Shown: positions 53,313 to 63,851, counted from the stretch's first letter. The stretch: DNA of 64,000 nt from Photobacterium iliopiscarium (GCF_003026395.1 NZ_PYOO01000004.1:124001-188000); one strand, 5' to 3'. Notes: generated by a model not told the origin, from the sequence alone. Numbers and translations are program-made.

Positions 53313-54137
53313 ATGAACTTATTAAAAACAACTTTAGTTATTCTTGGCTGCGCATCGGCAACGATGGCTTATGCGACCACAGAAACAGCAATGAATAAGA
53401 CGGTACGTCTAGCGACGACCACCAGCACCTATCATTCAGGATTACTGGATTACTTATTGCCTGTATTTACTAAAGACACCGGTTATACCGTCGAAGTGCT
53501 AGCCGCAGGGACAGGTAAAGCATTGCGCATGGGTGAACACGGTGATGTTGATCTCGTTATGACGCATGCTCCACAATCAGAAGCACAGTTTGTTGAAAAA
53601 GGCTTTGGCGTATTACCGCGTAAATTAATGTACAACGATTTCGTTTTAGTTGGCCCGAAAAATGATCCTGCGAAAATCAAAGGGGATAAAAATGTCGCAC
53701 ATGCATTAAAAGAAATAGCGACAGATAATGCGGTGTTTATTTCTCGCGGTGATGATTCAGGTACGAATAAAAAAGAACTTAATATCTGGGCTCAAACAAA
53801 AATGGAGCCTAACTTCGGTGGCTACAAAGCGGTTGGTCAAGGTATGGGTCCAACACTTAACATGGCGTCAGAATTACAAGCTTATACATTAACAGATCGC
53901 GGTACATGGTTAGCCTATGAAACCAAACTTGATCTTGAAATCATGGTTGAGGGTGATAAGCGTTTATTTAACCCCTACCAAGTTATTTTGATTAACCCAA
54001 GCCGCTACCCTGATCTTAACTACCAAGGCGCTAAAACATTCAGTGATTGGTTAGTTAACCCTAAAGCACAGAAACTGATTAATAACTACCAACGTCACGG
54101 TAAGCAATTATTCGTTGCTGATGCACAAACGCAATAA
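53313..54137 (+). CDS. tupA: Tungstate-binding periplasmic protein TupA
   Basis: 274 residues from ATG 53313 (AGGAACG upstream). Signal peptide MNLLKTTLVILGCASATM with AYA following. The mature start VRLATTTSTYHSGLLDYLLP contains the TTTS oxyanion motif that marks tungstate-specific TupA, and GDVDLVMTHAP and SRGDDSGTNKKEL follow. It captures tungstate (and perhaps molybdate) for TupBC. Longer frames upstream would begin at or before the predicted transcription start and are rejected. Confidence 0.92.
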   Translation: MNLLKTTLVILGCASATMAYATTETAMNKTVRLATTTSTYHSGLLDYLLPVFTKDTGYTVEVLAAGTGKALRMGEHGDVDLVMTHAPQSEAQFVEKGFGVLPRKLMYNDFVLVGPKNDPAKIKGDKNVAHALKEIATDNAVFISRGDDSGTNKKELNIWAQTKMEPNFGGYKAVGQGMGPTLNMASELQAYTLTDRGTWLAYETKLDLEIMVEGDKRLFNPYQVILINPSRYPDLNYQGAKTFSDWLVNPKAQKLINNYQRHGKQLFVADAQTQ

Positions 54138-54297
54138 AAATAACATCTTAATTTAATGTAACACTTCGCCGATAAATGTTTATTCACTCATTAACTATAA
54201 TGAGATCACAGTTATAACATAACGCTTTAGACTTACTGTTAATAACGTGAATGATGGCATTCATCGGCGTATTTTTTAGGTTAGAACATACACCACA

Positions 54298-54999
54298 ATG
54301 AATATTTGGCAGACAACGCAACAAGCGACTCAACTTCTCTTTAGCGGCGATGGCGCACTTTGGGGCATTGTTGGCGTATCATTTTCTGTGTCTCTCTTTG
54401 CCATCGCCTTGGTGATTATTCCTTCATTGTTAATTGCCTTTGCTTTAGCTTATGGCAAATTTCCTGGGCGTTGGCTAACATTGTCGTTAATTAACACCTT
54501 ACAATCAGTACCTACCGTCGTCATTGGTTTACTGCTTTATATGTTGCTCTCACGTGCAGGCCCCCTCGGCAATTGGCAAATGTTGTTTACTCAAAAAGCG
54601 ATGATATTAGGCCAAGTGCTAATCTGTTTTCCGTTACTAATATCAATGATGCATGCCGCATTTCAAAACAGTGATCGTCGCGCATGGGAAACCGCATTAA
54701 CATTAGGCTCTAGCTATCCTCGTGCTTTACTCAGTTTAATGTGGGAGAGCCGATTTCCATTACTTGCCGCTGTTGTGGCGTCTTTTAGTCGCGTAATCAC
54801 TGAAGTCGGTTGTTCAATGATGGTGGGAGGCAATATTTTAAATTCAACGCGAAATATTCCAACTGCCATTGCACTTGAAAGCTCAAAAGGTGCATTTGCT
54901 CAAGGGGTCGCATTAGGAATGGTGTTACTTATTTTAGCCTTGGGTCTAAACTTTATTTTATCTATCGCGCGTGGCAAAGCCCATTTGCGAACTAACTAA
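54298..54999 (+). CDS. tupB: Tungstate ABC permease TupB
   Basis: 233 residues with about five to six membrane helices and the EAA-like loop SDRRAWETALTLGSSYPRALL. It forms the channel of the tungstate importer. It lies 160 bp after tupA and 16 bp before tupC. Confidence 0.9.
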   Translation: MNIWQTTQQATQLLFSGDGALWGIVGVSFSVSLFAIALVIIPSLLIAFALAYGKFPGRWLTLSLINTLQSVPTVVIGLLLYMLLSRAGPLGNWQMLFTQKAMILGQVLICFPLLISMMHAAFQNSDRRAWETALTLGSSYPRALLSLMWESRFPLLAAVVASFSRVITEVGCSMMVGGNILNSTRNIPTAIALESSKGAFAQGVALGMVLLILALGLNFILSIARGKAHLRTN

Positions 55000-55015
55000 C
55001 TAAGCGAGGCCTCTT

Positions 55016-55729
55016 ATGACTCCAGCTTCTATTCAGGCACTCGACCTCTCTGTTCGTTTTAAAAGCCGATTACTGTTTCACATTCCTCAACTAAATTTAG
55101 CCCCTCGAGATGCCATTTATTTAACGGGTGATAACGGCGTAGGTAAAACGACCTTATTGAAAGTCTTAGCCGGATTACAAAAGCCGACCACTGGCAGTGT
55201 TAATATTCACCAACATACTTTTTTTAAACGCCTCTTTAGTGGATGCTATGAAGGGAGTATTATCTACTTACACCAAACACCGTACATGTTTGATGCTACC
55301 GTGTTTAACAATGTATGCTATGGATTAAGATTTGCGATTAAAGATCGCCAAAAACGTCGAAACGAAGCGATAAATGCACTACGCATGGTCGGCCTTGAAA
55401 CGTTAGCTGATGAACATGTCTCGGTATTGTCTGGTGGTGAACGCCAACGCGTCGCTATGGCACGCGCATGGGTACTTAAACCTAGCGTATTATTAATGGA
55501 TGAATCCAGTGCCAGCATGGATCAAGAATCCATCAATCGCCAAGTCATTTTAGCGGAAGATTTATTATCACGTGGCACCAGTTTAGTGATCACCAGCCAC
55601 CAGCAAAATGCACTCACTGCACTTTGTCGCCGTCAATGGACAATCAATGACACCCAATTAATTGAACGAGCCGATCTCCAACTCGTTACAGATATCAAAA
55701 ACAATAAGGATAATTATGCCTACGCCTGA
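55016..55729 (+). CDS. tupC: Tungstate ABC transporter ATPase TupC
   Basis: 237 residues. Walker [11 protein letters not shown]-loop [16 protein letters not shown], signature LSGGERQR, Walker [13 protein letters not shown]-loop [10 protein letters not shown]. It drives TupB. The end overlaps mobA by 14 bp. Confidence 0.92.
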   Translation: MTPASIQALDLSVRFKSRLLFHIPQLNLAPRDAIYLTGDNGVGKTTLLKVLAGLQKPTTGSVNIHQHTFFKRLFSGCYEGSIIYLHQTPYMFDATVFNNVCYGLRFAIKDRQKRRNEAINALRMVGLETLADEHVSVLSGGERQRVAMARAWVLKPSVLLMDESSASMDQESINRQVILAEDLLSRGTSLVITSHQQNALTALCRRQWTINDTQLIERADLQLVTDIKNNKDNYAYA

Positions 55730-56309
55730 ACAAACCCATTGGGTCATTTTAGCGGGTGGCCAAGCCAGCCGTATGGGAGGCAACGATAAAGGCCTGATTG
55801 AACTTGCAGGTCAACCCTTTATTCAACATGTTATTGATACACTGACTCCCCAAACATCTCATATCAGCATTAATGCTAACCGTAATCAGAATATCTACAG
55901 CCAATATGGTGATGTGTTTGGTGATAGCATTGAAAACTATCCCGGCCCGCTCGGTGGCATGCATGCAGCTTTACACCACATTGATAACGATTGGATTGGA
56001 TTTGTACCTTGTGATTGCCCGCAACTCCCTCATGATTTAGTTTCTCGAATGGCAGCGGCATGTCAACCTGACACTGATATAGCGGTTGCTCATAATGGTG
56101 ATTACATTCAACCTGTTGTAACACTACTTCATCGTCGTATCTTACCTAAATTAGAAGCTTTCTTAGCTAATGGTGATCGTAAAATCATTTTACTTTATCG
56201 CCAATGCAATATGATCACGGTTGATTTTAGTGACCAAACTGATGCTTTTATTAACCTTAATACCCCTGATGAATTATCACAATTTGGAGCACGCCATGAC
56301 TCAAATTAA
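55716..56309 (+). CDS. mobA: Molybdenum cofactor guanylyltransferase MobA
   Basis: 197 residues from ATG 55716 (AAGGA upstream). GTP-binding [19 protein letters not shown], then [12 protein letters not shown] and [10 protein letters not shown]. It joins GMP to Mo-molybdopterin to make the MGD cofactor used by the formate dehydrogenase. Translationally coupled to tupC and to the next gene (14-bp overlaps). Confidence 0.93.
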   Translation: MPTPEQTHWVILAGGQASRMGGNDKGLIELAGQPFIQHVIDTLTPQTSHISINANRNQNIYSQYGDVFGDSIENYPGPLGGMHAALHHIDNDWIGFVPCDCPQLPHDLVSRMAAACQPDTDIAVAHNGDYIQPVVTLLHRRILPKLEAFLANGDRKIILLYRQCNMITVDFSDQTDAFINLNTPDELSQFGARHDSN

Positions 56310-58074
56310 CGCATCAGTACCATTATTAGGCTTTGCTGCATTCAGTGGTACCGGAAAAACCACCCTACTTGAAGCTATGTTACCTAAATTGGTCGAACGT
56401 GGGTTACGCGTTGCCGTTATTAAACACGCACACCATAATTTTGATCTTGATGAGCCAGGCAAAGATAGCTACCGATTACGCAAAGCAGGTGCAAGCCAAA
56501 TGCTTATCTCCTCGCGTTATCGCCGAGCATTAATCAGTGAAACACCAACAACTGAAGCAACTTTGCCCTATCTAATTAACCAATTAGATCAAACTCAGCT
56601 TGATCTAATTTTAGTCGAAGGTTTTAAATCACTCGATTTCCCTAAAATTGAATTACACCGTCAAGTGATTAATAAACCGTGGTTATTTCAAGACGATAAC
56701 AATATTATTGCGATTGCGAGTGACATTAAAGCCGACACAGCCTTACCGCAAATAAGCATTGATGATCTCGAACAATTAACCGATTTCGTGGTGCAATACA
56801 GTTTTCAATCACAACAACAGCCAATAAAAACAGCCAGTTGTGATGATGTTCAGCCACAAGGTCTATTATCGGTTGAACAAGGTCGCCAGCGTATTCTTGC
56901 GCAAATAAAGACCATTGATAACCCACTGATCGTTGAGCTTAAACACGCACTGGATCATATCGTACATACTGATATTCTCTCACCTGTAAATGTGCCACAA
57001 CATACTAATTCAGCAATGGATGGTTACGCTATTCGTGGCACAGATATTAATCTCAATAGCTATACCGTTGTCGGTCAAGTGCTTGCTGGGCATCATTATC
57101 CACACCCGCTACAAGCAGGTGAAGCAGTACGTATCATGACAGGCGCACCCGTTCCTCAAGCTGCTGATACCGTGGTTATGCGTGAACAAGCACATCAAGA
57201 TGGTGACACTGTCACGTTCAATCTTGCTATGGGTGCGATTAAAGCAGGTCAAAATGTCCGTTTAGCGGGTGAAGATCTTGCGATTGATCAAGTTGCGGTC
57301 GCAAAAGGACAAACCATCACAGCACCAGAGCTTGGCATGGTCGCATCACTTGGGCTCAATGAAATAACCATTAATACTCCTCTTCGTGTCGCTATTTTCT
57401 CAACCGGTGATGAAGTACAAGCCCCCGGTGAAGCACAACGCCAAAACTGTATTTATGATTCCAACCGCTATAGCTTATTTGCTTTACTGACTCGTCTAGG
57501 TTGTGAAGTCGTTGATTTAGGTATTATTGAAGACAGTGAAACCGCGCTTGAAGCGACATTGAACCAAGCTAGCCAACAAGCTGACATGATTCTCTCTTCA
57601 GGAGGCGTCTCTGTTGGTGATGCTGACTACATTAAAACTATTCTTGATAAGCTAGGTGAAATTAATTTCTGGCGAATCAATATGCGCCCTGGTCGTCCAC
57701 TCGCCTTTGGTCATATTAATGATATCCCGTTCTTTGGTTTACCGGGAAATCCTGTCGCTGTTATGGTGACATTTTTACAATTTGTAGAGCCCGCGATTCG
57801 TAAACAACAAGGTTATCAAGATTGGCAACCACAAACATATACTGCCATTGCAGCAGAACCTCTGCGTTCTCGTCTTGGACGCACTGAATATTTACGTGGT
57901 TATTTTAAGTGGGATGCTAACGGTCGTCTTACCGTCAAAACAATTGGTTCACAAGGATCTGGTATTTTACGTTCAATGAGCGAGGCTAATTGTCTAATAG
58001 AAATTTCACCACAACAAGAATATGCACAAATTGGTGATAGTGTTACAGTGATCCCACTCGATATCCGTTTGTAA
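56296..58074 (+). CDS. MobB-MoeA fusion protein
   Basis: 592 residues. The N-terminal part (about 1-170) is MobB: Walker [39 protein letters not shown]. The C-terminal part (about 195-592) is Moe[52 protein letters not shown] and [15 protein letters not shown]. MoeA inserts the metal into adenylated molybdopterin, and MobB helps MobA. Fusing them suggests channelling. ATG 56296 has TTGGAGC upstream. Last gene of the tup-mob operon. Confidence 0.92.
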   Translation: MTQINASVPLLGFAAFSGTGKTTLLEAMLPKLVERGLRVAVIKHAHHNFDLDEPGKDSYRLRKAGASQMLISSRYRRALISETPTTEATLPYLINQLDQTQLDLILVEGFKSLDFPKIELHRQVINKPWLFQDDNNIIAIASDIKADTALPQISIDDLEQLTDFVVQYSFQSQQQPIKTASCDDVQPQGLLSVEQGRQRILAQIKTIDNPLIVELKHALDHIVHTDILSPVNVPQHTNSAMDGYAIRGTDINLNSYTVVGQVLAGHHYPHPLQAGEAVRIMTGAPVPQAADTVVMREQAHQDGDTVTFNLAMGAIKAGQNVRLAGEDLAIDQVAVAKGQTITAPELGMVASLGLNEITINTPLRVAIFSTGDEVQAPGEAQRQNCIYDSNRYSLFALLTRLGCEVVDLGIIEDSETALEATLNQASQQADMILSSGGVSVGDADYIKTILDKLGEINFWRINMRPGRPLAFGHINDIPFFGLPGNPVAVMVTFLQFVEPAIRKQQGYQDWQPQTYTAIAAEPLRSRLGRTEYLRGYFKWDANGRLTVKTIGSQGSGILRSMSEANCLIEISPQQEYAQIGDSVTVIPLDIRL

Positions 58075-58102
58075 CCAATACGGCTATTCTGGCTGTCTTA
58101 CT

Positions 58103-58134
58103 AAGTCCAACCGTATTTAGTTGGACTTTTTTTG
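58103..58134 (+). terminator. Terminator of the tup-mob operon
   Basis: AAGTCCAAC and GTTGGACTT form a 9-bp stem with an 8-nt loop, then T7. Confidence 0.9.
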
Positions 58135-58260
58135 CCGACTATTATTACTATGCATTTCATCAATATATGTATTTACATTAATATCATCTGGCTAGACCAT
58201 TAAAGTGATGTTTATGTTGTAGAATAGCGGCAGTCTTATTTTTAGGTATTATAAGTAAAC

Positions 58261-58977
58261 ATGTTTTTAGATTCATATTATTCAGATAACAGCGGTGAAT
58301 TATCTTTTACTCGTGCACAAGCAAGCCATTTTGCAAAACGTGTAGCCGGTGACTTTAACCCTATTCACGATGAAGATAACAAGCGTTTTTGTGTACCTGG
58401 CGATCTGCTATTTTCGGTTCTTTTAGCAAATGTTGGCCTTAGCCAAAAAATGCGTTTCGAATTTGCAGGCATGATCAATGAATCAAGCTGCCTACTTATA
58501 GATATAAAATCCCCTACAGAGCTAGCAGTGATCGACTGTAAGGGTAAAGTTTACATGGATGTTAAACGTAGCGGTGAAACAACAAAAAATGAAGTGTTAA
58601 TTTCACAAGTCACTAAAAACTATGTGCAATTTTCAGGAATGAACTTTCCTCACATCATGGTTCCATTGATGAAATCTAAAGACATCATGATCAACCCAAC
58701 ACGCCCATTGGTGATCTATGAATGTATGGAACTTGATTTCACTCGTTTAGACCTTACTGCGCCCACTGTTGAACTAACCGATTCTATTATTGAAGTAGAA
58801 GGCAAACGTGGCAATGTTACTCTTCATTTCTGCTTTAAAGAAAACGGAGAGATTGTAGGTACAGGCAGTAAGCGCATGGTAATGAGTGGCTTAAAGCCTT
58901 ATTGCCAAGATAGTATTGATGACTTAGTGTCACGTTTTAATGAGCGCAAAGACAAATTTAACGCTATTAACAATTAA
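58261..58977 (+). CDS. DUF3581 family protein
   Basis: 238 residues, no signal or membrane helix. FTRAQASHFAKRVAGDFNPIHDEDNKRFCVPGDLLFSVLLA resembles a hotdog/MaoC-like dehydratase start (DFNPIH motif), and the whole matches DUF3581 in length. The function is unknown; acyl-thioester binding would fit the fold. It is monocistronic, with a terminator on each side. Confidence 0.75.
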   Translation: MFLDSYYSDNSGELSFTRAQASHFAKRVAGDFNPIHDEDNKRFCVPGDLLFSVLLANVGLSQKMRFEFAGMINESSCLLIDIKSPTELAVIDCKGKVYMDVKRSGETTKNEVLISQVTKNYVQFSGMNFPHIMVPLMKSKDIMINPTRPLVIYECMELDFTRLDLTAPTVELTDSIIEVEGKRGNVTLHFCFKENGEIVGTGSKRMVMSGLKPYCQDSIDDLVSRFNERKDKFNAINN

Positions 58978-59050
58978 CAAAATAGTTAATAGTTAATTAA
59001 GTCATCGTTAATCAGTCTCATTCATTATTACTCAAAAATGTATTACTAAG

Positions 59051-59085
59051 AAAAAGCCCAACCGACTATCGATTGGGCTTTTTTG
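59051..59085. terminator. Convergent terminator between DUF3581 and the kinase
   Basis: AAAAAGCCCAA and TTGGGCTTTTT form a perfect 11-bp stem with an 11-nt loop. Confidence 0.9.
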
Positions 59086-59109
59086 ATGGTGATGGTATTT
59101 AGTGATGTT

Positions 59110-60444
59110 TTATTGATCTTTATTGCTAACTTCAGACGCGAGTGGTAAATACAGTCGTGATCGTAATCCTGGATGATTATCACTGAAAACTAACTCACCA
59201 TTATGGCGAATAACCACCGCTTCAACTAGCGATAATCCTAATCCAAAACCTTGATGGGTACGGCTACGATCAGCGCGAAACATAGGTTCACGAATACGTT
59301 TTTTATCTTCATTTGATACCCCCATGCCATTATCAATCACAACCACGCCAAAATGATCAACGATAACATCAATAACACCCTGCTCAGGCGTGTACTTAAT
59401 TGAATTTTCAACCAGATTATAGACAGCCCTAAATAATAAACTAGGTTCACCTTGTAATCGGTATGGTTGGTCTTCTCTAAAGCTCAGTCGTTGTTGTTTC
59501 TCATCTGAAATAGGCAATAAAAACTCAACAACATCACGACACACTTGAGACAAATCAACCCATTCTTTGTCAATATGCTGCTTGCCACTGTTTAAATTAG
59601 CAATTTCCAACATGCCATTAAACATACTTAATAAGACTTCTAAGTCATCATGACACGCTTCTAATTCTTTGGTGTGCGGTGCTGTATTTTGGGTTAATAA
59701 CCGTTCTAAGCGTAATTTCATACGAGCAATTGGAGTACGTAAATCATGTGCCATTCCAACCGATAATTCCTTTAACGATGTTTCCTTTTTTTCTACCTGT
59801 TCAATCAAAAAATTCAGATGCATCGCTAACACATCAAATTCATCATCATTGGCACTTACTGGTAACTTAACCCCTTTCTCACCCAATATAACGCGGTTCA
59901 TACCCTGATTAACCCGGGCTAATTTTTTTAAAATGACCACCGCAAATAATGATGCTCCAGCCAACATAAGAATCACAGGCACCGCTATACCAGAAAGCAA
60001 CATCGGAATAACAGTTTGTCGGTACGATTGCATAAATTGAGGATTAATCTTTATGACTAATTCCATTCCCAAAGGCAACGGTACCACTTGAGATAATTGC
60101 GATGTTTTACCATGACCAAAGATAAAAGACGCTGTTGGATATATTAATAACTCTTTGTTAATACGCTTTGTTGGCTGTATGACGTAGCTAAATGTCGTAT
60201 TACTTAGTTTACGTTGTGCTATCGTTCTATATAAAGCAGCGCTATCACCTTTATTAACTATCATCGAAAACAAATTAGCTTCATTAACCAAATCACGTTT
60301 TAATTGCTGGTGATAAAACGTTTCAGAACTAACCACTACCTGATTGATAAATAGAATAAAAATAAAAGCGACACAGGTAATAAAATACATCAACACTTTA
60401 AAAATAGTTGATCGCGACAGGTTTTCAGACCCGGCGTAAGACAT
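59110..60444 (-). CDS. Sensor histidine kinase, OmpR/EnvZ-type system
   Basis: 444 residues. Helix one about 17-37, a periplasmic domain of about 105 residues, helix two about 146-170, HAMP, HisKA with H233 (GMAHDLRTPIARMKL), HATPase (NLVENSIKYTP, DNGMGV, GFGLGLSLVEAV). The HDLRTP box is of the QseC/CusS-like class. It overlaps the response regulator by 20 bp. The signal is unknown; resemblance to the Vibrio CarS/VprB type is possible but not shown. Confidence 0.88.
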   Translation of the reverse strand: MSYAGSENLSRSTIFKVLMYFITCVAFIFILFINQVVVSSETFYHQQLKRDLVNEANLFSMIVNKGDSAALYRTIAQRKLSNTTFSYVIQPTKRINKELLIYPTASFIFGHGKTSQLSQVVPLPLGMELVIKINPQFMQSYRQTVIPMLLSGIAVPVILMLAGASLFAVVILKKLARVNQGMNRVILGEKGVKLPVSANDDEFDVLAMHLNFLIEQVEKKETSLKELSVGMAHDLRTPIARMKLRLERLLTQNTAPHTKELEACHDDLEVLLSMFNGMLEIANLNSGKQHIDKEWVDLSQVCRDVVEFLLPISDEKQQRLSFREDQPYRLQGEPSLLFRAVYNLVENSIKYTPEQGVIDVIVDHFGVVVIDNGMGVSNEDKKRIREPMFRADRSRTHQGFGLGLSLVEAVVIRHNGELVFSDNHPGLRSRLYLPLASEVSNKDQ

Positions 60445-61102
60445 AACCAGCCCCTCGAACAGTATGAATTAAACTTGGCTCACCATCTAATTCTAGTTTC
60501 TTTCGTAAATTAGCAATATGAACATCGATCACATTGGTTTTGGGATCAAAATGATAACTCCAAACCGATTCAAATAGGCTCATTCGTGAAACAACACTTT
60601 CAACATGTTCCATCAAATATTGCAGTAACAAGAACTCTTTTTGCTGTAAGTTAATTAACCGAGAACCACGCCATACACGGTGTGATTTAATATCTAATCG
60701 TAAATCATCATAGCTATATTCAGACAAAACCGTTGCGACTAATTGATTACGTTTGACAAGAATATTGGCGCGAGCAACAAGCTCAGCTAAAGCAAAGGGC
60801 TTTGTAAGATAATCGTCACTCCCAGCTGTTAACCCGATAACCCGATCTTCAACACTGTCCATCGCGCTTAATATTAATACTGGCGTATGGTTTTCCGTCG
60901 CTCTTAATGCACCTAGCACTTTAAGACCGTCTAATTGCGGTAACATGCGATCTAAAATAATTAGCTGGTATTCACAACGGGTTGCCATCATTAAGCCTTG
61001 GTGACCATCCTCAGCTTCATCGACAACAAAACCCTGCTCTCGTAATCCCCTCGCAACAAATTCACGCGTAGTCAGGTCATCTTCAATTATTAATATTTTC
61101 AT
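60425..61102 (-). CDS. Response regulator, OmpR family
   Basis: 225 residues. Receiver with D51 (QLIILDRMLPQLDG), K in YLTKPFALAEL, and a C-terminal winged helix ending NVIDVHIANLRKKLELDGEP...VRGAGYVLRRV. The whole is close to the CusR/QseB class. Upstream gene of the pair; targets are not evident. No gene lies between it and the nagE terminator. Confidence 0.9.
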   Translation of the reverse strand: MKILIIEDDLTTREFVARGLREQGFVVDEAEDGHQGLMMATRCEYQLIILDRMLPQLDGLKVLGALRATENHTPVLILSAMDSVEDRVIGLTAGSDDYLTKPFALAELVARANILVKRNQLVATVLSEYSYDDLRLDIKSHRVWRGSRLINLQQKEFLLLQYLMEHVESVVSRMSLFESVWSYHFDPKTNVIDVHIANLRKKLELDGEPSLIHTVRGAGYVLRRV

Positions 61103-61190
61103 TTCATGCCGAACCTAGATCTAATCACTCATTAATACTTTGTTGATAATGATCGGTATTATACACCGTCCACTTTTATTTTTAGATATA

Positions 61191-61220
61191 AAAAAACGGC
61201 CTACCAGAGGTAGACCGTTT
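61191..61220 (-). terminator. Terminator of nagE
   Basis: On the minus strand AAACGGTCTAC and GTAGGCCGTTT form an 11-bp stem with one mismatch, then T6. Confidence 0.85.
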
Positions 61221-61282
61221 AACGCGACCATAGGGGGAAGTTATGAAATCGCGAATACTTCTATTACTTAACGAATGAAGAC

Positions 61283-62665
61283 TTAAAGTGCTTTCATTTG
61301 GTTAGCAATAATTTCAGCTTGTGGACCAATAATAACTTGAAGGTTATTTGAACCTACGTTTACAACACCCTTCGCACCTAACTGTTTTAGTTTAGCGTCA
61401 TTGATGATTGTACGGTCAACAATACCTAGGCGAAGACGAGTAATACAAGCAGAAATATCAGTTAAGTTATCTTTGCCACCTAGTGCTGCTAGGTATTGTA
61501 CTGCTAAATCAGCCTTGCTGTCTGAATCTGGGTTTGAATCTTCTTCAGGTGCATCTTCACGACCCGGTGTTTTAAGATTAAACATCTTAATCGCACCAAC
61601 AAAGATCACGAAGTAAAGCGCACCAACCACTAGACCCATTGGGATAATTTCCCATGAATTATGCGCTGCTGGAGCGTTAAAGTTCAGGATGTAGTCAATC
61701 AAACCAGATGAGAAGCTAAACGCCATGTGGATATTAAGCATTGATGCAACAACAATACTAAGACCCATCAAGATAGCGTGTACTACATACAAGCCTGGTG
61801 CTAGGAACATGAACATGAATTCGATTGGTTCAGTGATACCAGTTAAGAATGCAGTTAATGCAACACTTAACAACATACCACCAACAACTTTCTTGTTCTC
61901 TTTCTTAGCGGTTACATAGAAAGCTAATGCCGCACTTGGAAGACCAAACATTACTACAGGGAAGAAACCACTTAGAATACGTCCCGCAGATGGGTCACCC
62001 GCGAAGAAACGTGAGATTTCACCAGTAACCACTTGACCAGTAGCAGGATCTGTATAGTTACCAAATACAAACCAAACCATACTGTTAAGAATGTGGTGCA
62101 GACCAAGTGGAATCAATAGACGGTTAGCAACACCATAAACGAATTCGCCAGGTACGCCACTCGTTAGGATCCATTGACCTAAATGGTTAATACCATCTTG
62201 AACAGGAGGCCATATAACACTGAATGCAAAAGCAAGAATCAGTGCAACTAAACCGGTAATGATAGGAACAAAACGTTTACCACCAAAGAAGCCAAGGAAC
62301 TCTGGCAATTTGATTGCATGGAAACGGTTATATAATAGACCCGCACAGACACCAATAATAATACCGCCAGCAACACCGGGATCAACATCAGCATTAAGCG
62401 TCTTAATTGCAGCCATCATAATGAAATAACCAACTGCTGCGGCAATCGCTGCTGCTGCTGAATTATCTTTTGAAAAACCACCCGCAACACCCATTGCAAA
62501 TAGAAGCGCTAAGTTGGTAAAAACCGCCTGACCACCCGCTGCAATAAAAGGTATATTTAATAGATCGGGTTGTCCAATACGCAATAAAATACCAGCAATA
62601 GGCAATACTGCGATTGGAAACATTATCGCGTTTCCGAGCTTTTGGAAATGTCCAAGAATACTCAT
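61283..62665 (-). CDS. nagE: PTS N-acetylglucosamine transporter EIICB (NagE type)
   Basis: 460 residues. The N-terminus MSILGHFQKLGNAIMFPIAV and the substrate-site segments LNIHMAFSFSSGLIDY and FLTGITEPIEFMFMFLAPGLY follow NagE more than PtsG. The C-terminal EIIB domain has its phospho-Cys in ISACITRLRLGI. The EIIA domain of E. coli NagE is absent, so EIIA must come from another protein, for example Crr. It imports and phosphorylates N-acetylglucosamine, the chitin monomer important to marine vibrios. ATG 62665 has GGAG at 6-nt spacing. Confidence 0.88.
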   Translation of the reverse strand: MSILGHFQKLGNAIMFPIAVLPIAGILLRIGQPDLLNIPFIAAGGQAVFTNLALLFAMGVAGGFSKDNSAAAAIAAAVGYFIMMAAIKTLNADVDPGVAGGIIIGVCAGLLYNRFHAIKLPEFLGFFGGKRFVPIITGLVALILAFAFSVIWPPVQDGINHLGQWILTSGVPGEFVYGVANRLLIPLGLHHILNSMVWFVFGNYTDPATGQVVTGEISRFFAGDPSAGRILSGFFPVVMFGLPSAALAFYVTAKKENKKVVGGMLLSVALTAFLTGITEPIEFMFMFLAPGLYVVHAILMGLSIVVASMLNIHMAFSFSSGLIDYILNFNAPAAHNSWEIIPMGLVVGALYFVIFVGAIKMFNLKTPGREDAPEEDSNPDSDSKADLAVQYLAALGGKDNLTDISACITRLRLGIVDRTIINDAKLKQLGAKGVVNVGSNNLQVIIGPQAEIIANQMKAL

Positions 62666-63034
62666 TCCCTTCTCCATATCATTACATCAAAATTAATAAA
62701 CAACATATGTCGTTTAAGCATGTGCTAACCATACAGTAGTTAGCTAAACTTAGTTTAAGATAAACATTAAGTTTTCTTAATGTTTGCACCTTTTCACGTG
62801 ATAGCCTTCACAAATTGAGAAATATCACTAAAACACCCTCATAAAACTTACAAAATTTACATTATTACAACCGATAATTTTGTAAATACTCTGCATTTAA
62901 ATTATTATTTCATTGTTAATAAGTTGAGAAACATGAACATCACCTGACAAATAAGTATAGAAATTGTTGTTCAACGATTTTCTTAATGACATTTTGTGTT
63001 ATTTATGCGAAAAAGGCAGCCGTTTTAAATCATG
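62666..63034. other. Divergent promoter region of nagE and the PAP2 gene
   Basis: About 370 bp, AT-rich, no supportable gene. A possible NagC-like operator (TTATTTC...AATAAG near 62905) is too degenerate to call. See the leader element that follows. Confidence 0.35.
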
Positions 63035-63072
63035 AAAAACTGTCAATTTTATGACAGTCGACAGTTTTTTTT
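63035..63072 (+). promoter_or_regulatory. Terminator-like leader with competing hairpins before the PAP2 gene
   Basis: AAAAACTGTC (63035-63044) can pair with GACAGTTTTT (63060-63069), followed by Ts, like a rho-independent terminator. The alternative CTGTCA-ATTTTA-TGACAG hairpin (63040-63057) uses the same left arm. No plus-strand gene lies upstream, so this is either an attenuator of the phosphatase gene or the 3' end of a small RNA. Confidence 0.5.
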
Positions 63073-63117
63073 ATGGCTTACTTAATTATTATTACATGAC
63101 AAGATAGAACGCTCTCG

Positions 63118-63840
63118 ATGATGACTTTTATATCTAAAAAATTACCTAATTTTTTCGCATTAGGTTTATTTGCTATATTGCTATTTATTGCAATCCATAT
63201 TGTTCCAGTCTCAGCATTAACGACACCGGTAAGTAATGCAGCAGGTATTTCATTTGCCTTATTAACTGGCAGTGCTGGCAGTCCATTCTTCCTTATTACC
63301 GCTGCATTATTATGCCTGACACCTGTTTTCATGCGATTACCAAAGAAAACCATCACTAAAGTATGGATTCAATTTGGTATTTTATTAGTGTTAAGTTTTG
63401 TCACTAAAACAGTATTAAAACATGAAACCGCTATTCCTCGCCCTTATACCTATGAATTACAACGCTTACATTTAGTTGATTCTCCGGCCGCTTTCTATGC
63501 GTTAGATTCAGCTGCTAAAGATAACGTTGTAAAGGAAGCGGGAGTTTATGTTAGTCCTTGGCGTTTACGTAGTTGGGAAGGTGAAACTAACTACTCATTC
63601 CCATCAGGTCATACTATTTTTGCTGCTATCTGTGTTTTATTCTGGGGCGGTTTCTTTATTCGTCGAGGTAAATATCTTTTAGCTGGTGGCCTAATTATTT
63701 GGGCAACAGGCGTTGGTATTAGTCGTTTATGGCTTGGTATGCACTTCCCTTCTGATGTAATGGGTTCCATACTTTCAGCAGCAATACTTTATTTCTTTAT
63801 CCCTGAATGGGACGAGAATGCAAAGAAAAACAAAAAATAA
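63118..63840 (+). CDS. PAP2 family membrane phosphatase
   Basis: 240 residues with about six membrane helices. The three phosphatase motifs are present: K-x6-RP in KHETAIPRPYTY, PSGH in SFPSGHTIF, and SR-x5-H-x3-D in ISRLWLGMHFPSDV. It may act on phosphatidylglycerol phosphate or undecaprenyl pyrophosphate (PgpB-like), but the substrate cannot be fixed from sequence. The start is weakly supported, with two adjacent ATGs. A terminator follows. Confidence 0.88.
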   Translation: MMTFISKKLPNFFALGLFAILLFIAIHIVPVSALTTPVSNAAGISFALLTGSAGSPFFLITAALLCLTPVFMRLPKKTITKVWIQFGILLVLSFVTKTVLKHETAIPRPYTYELQRLHLVDSPAAFYALDSAAKDNVVKEAGVYVSPWRLRSWEGETNYSFPSGHTIFAAICVLFWGGFFIRRGKYLLAGGLIIWATGVGISRLWLGMHFPSDVMGSILSAAILYFFIPEWDENAKKNKK

Positions 63841-63851
63841 TATCGAACAAT

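Noticed and set aside
62880-62930. NagC operator upstream of nagE
   Set aside because: The AT-rich symmetric stretch is too degenerate to tell from background.
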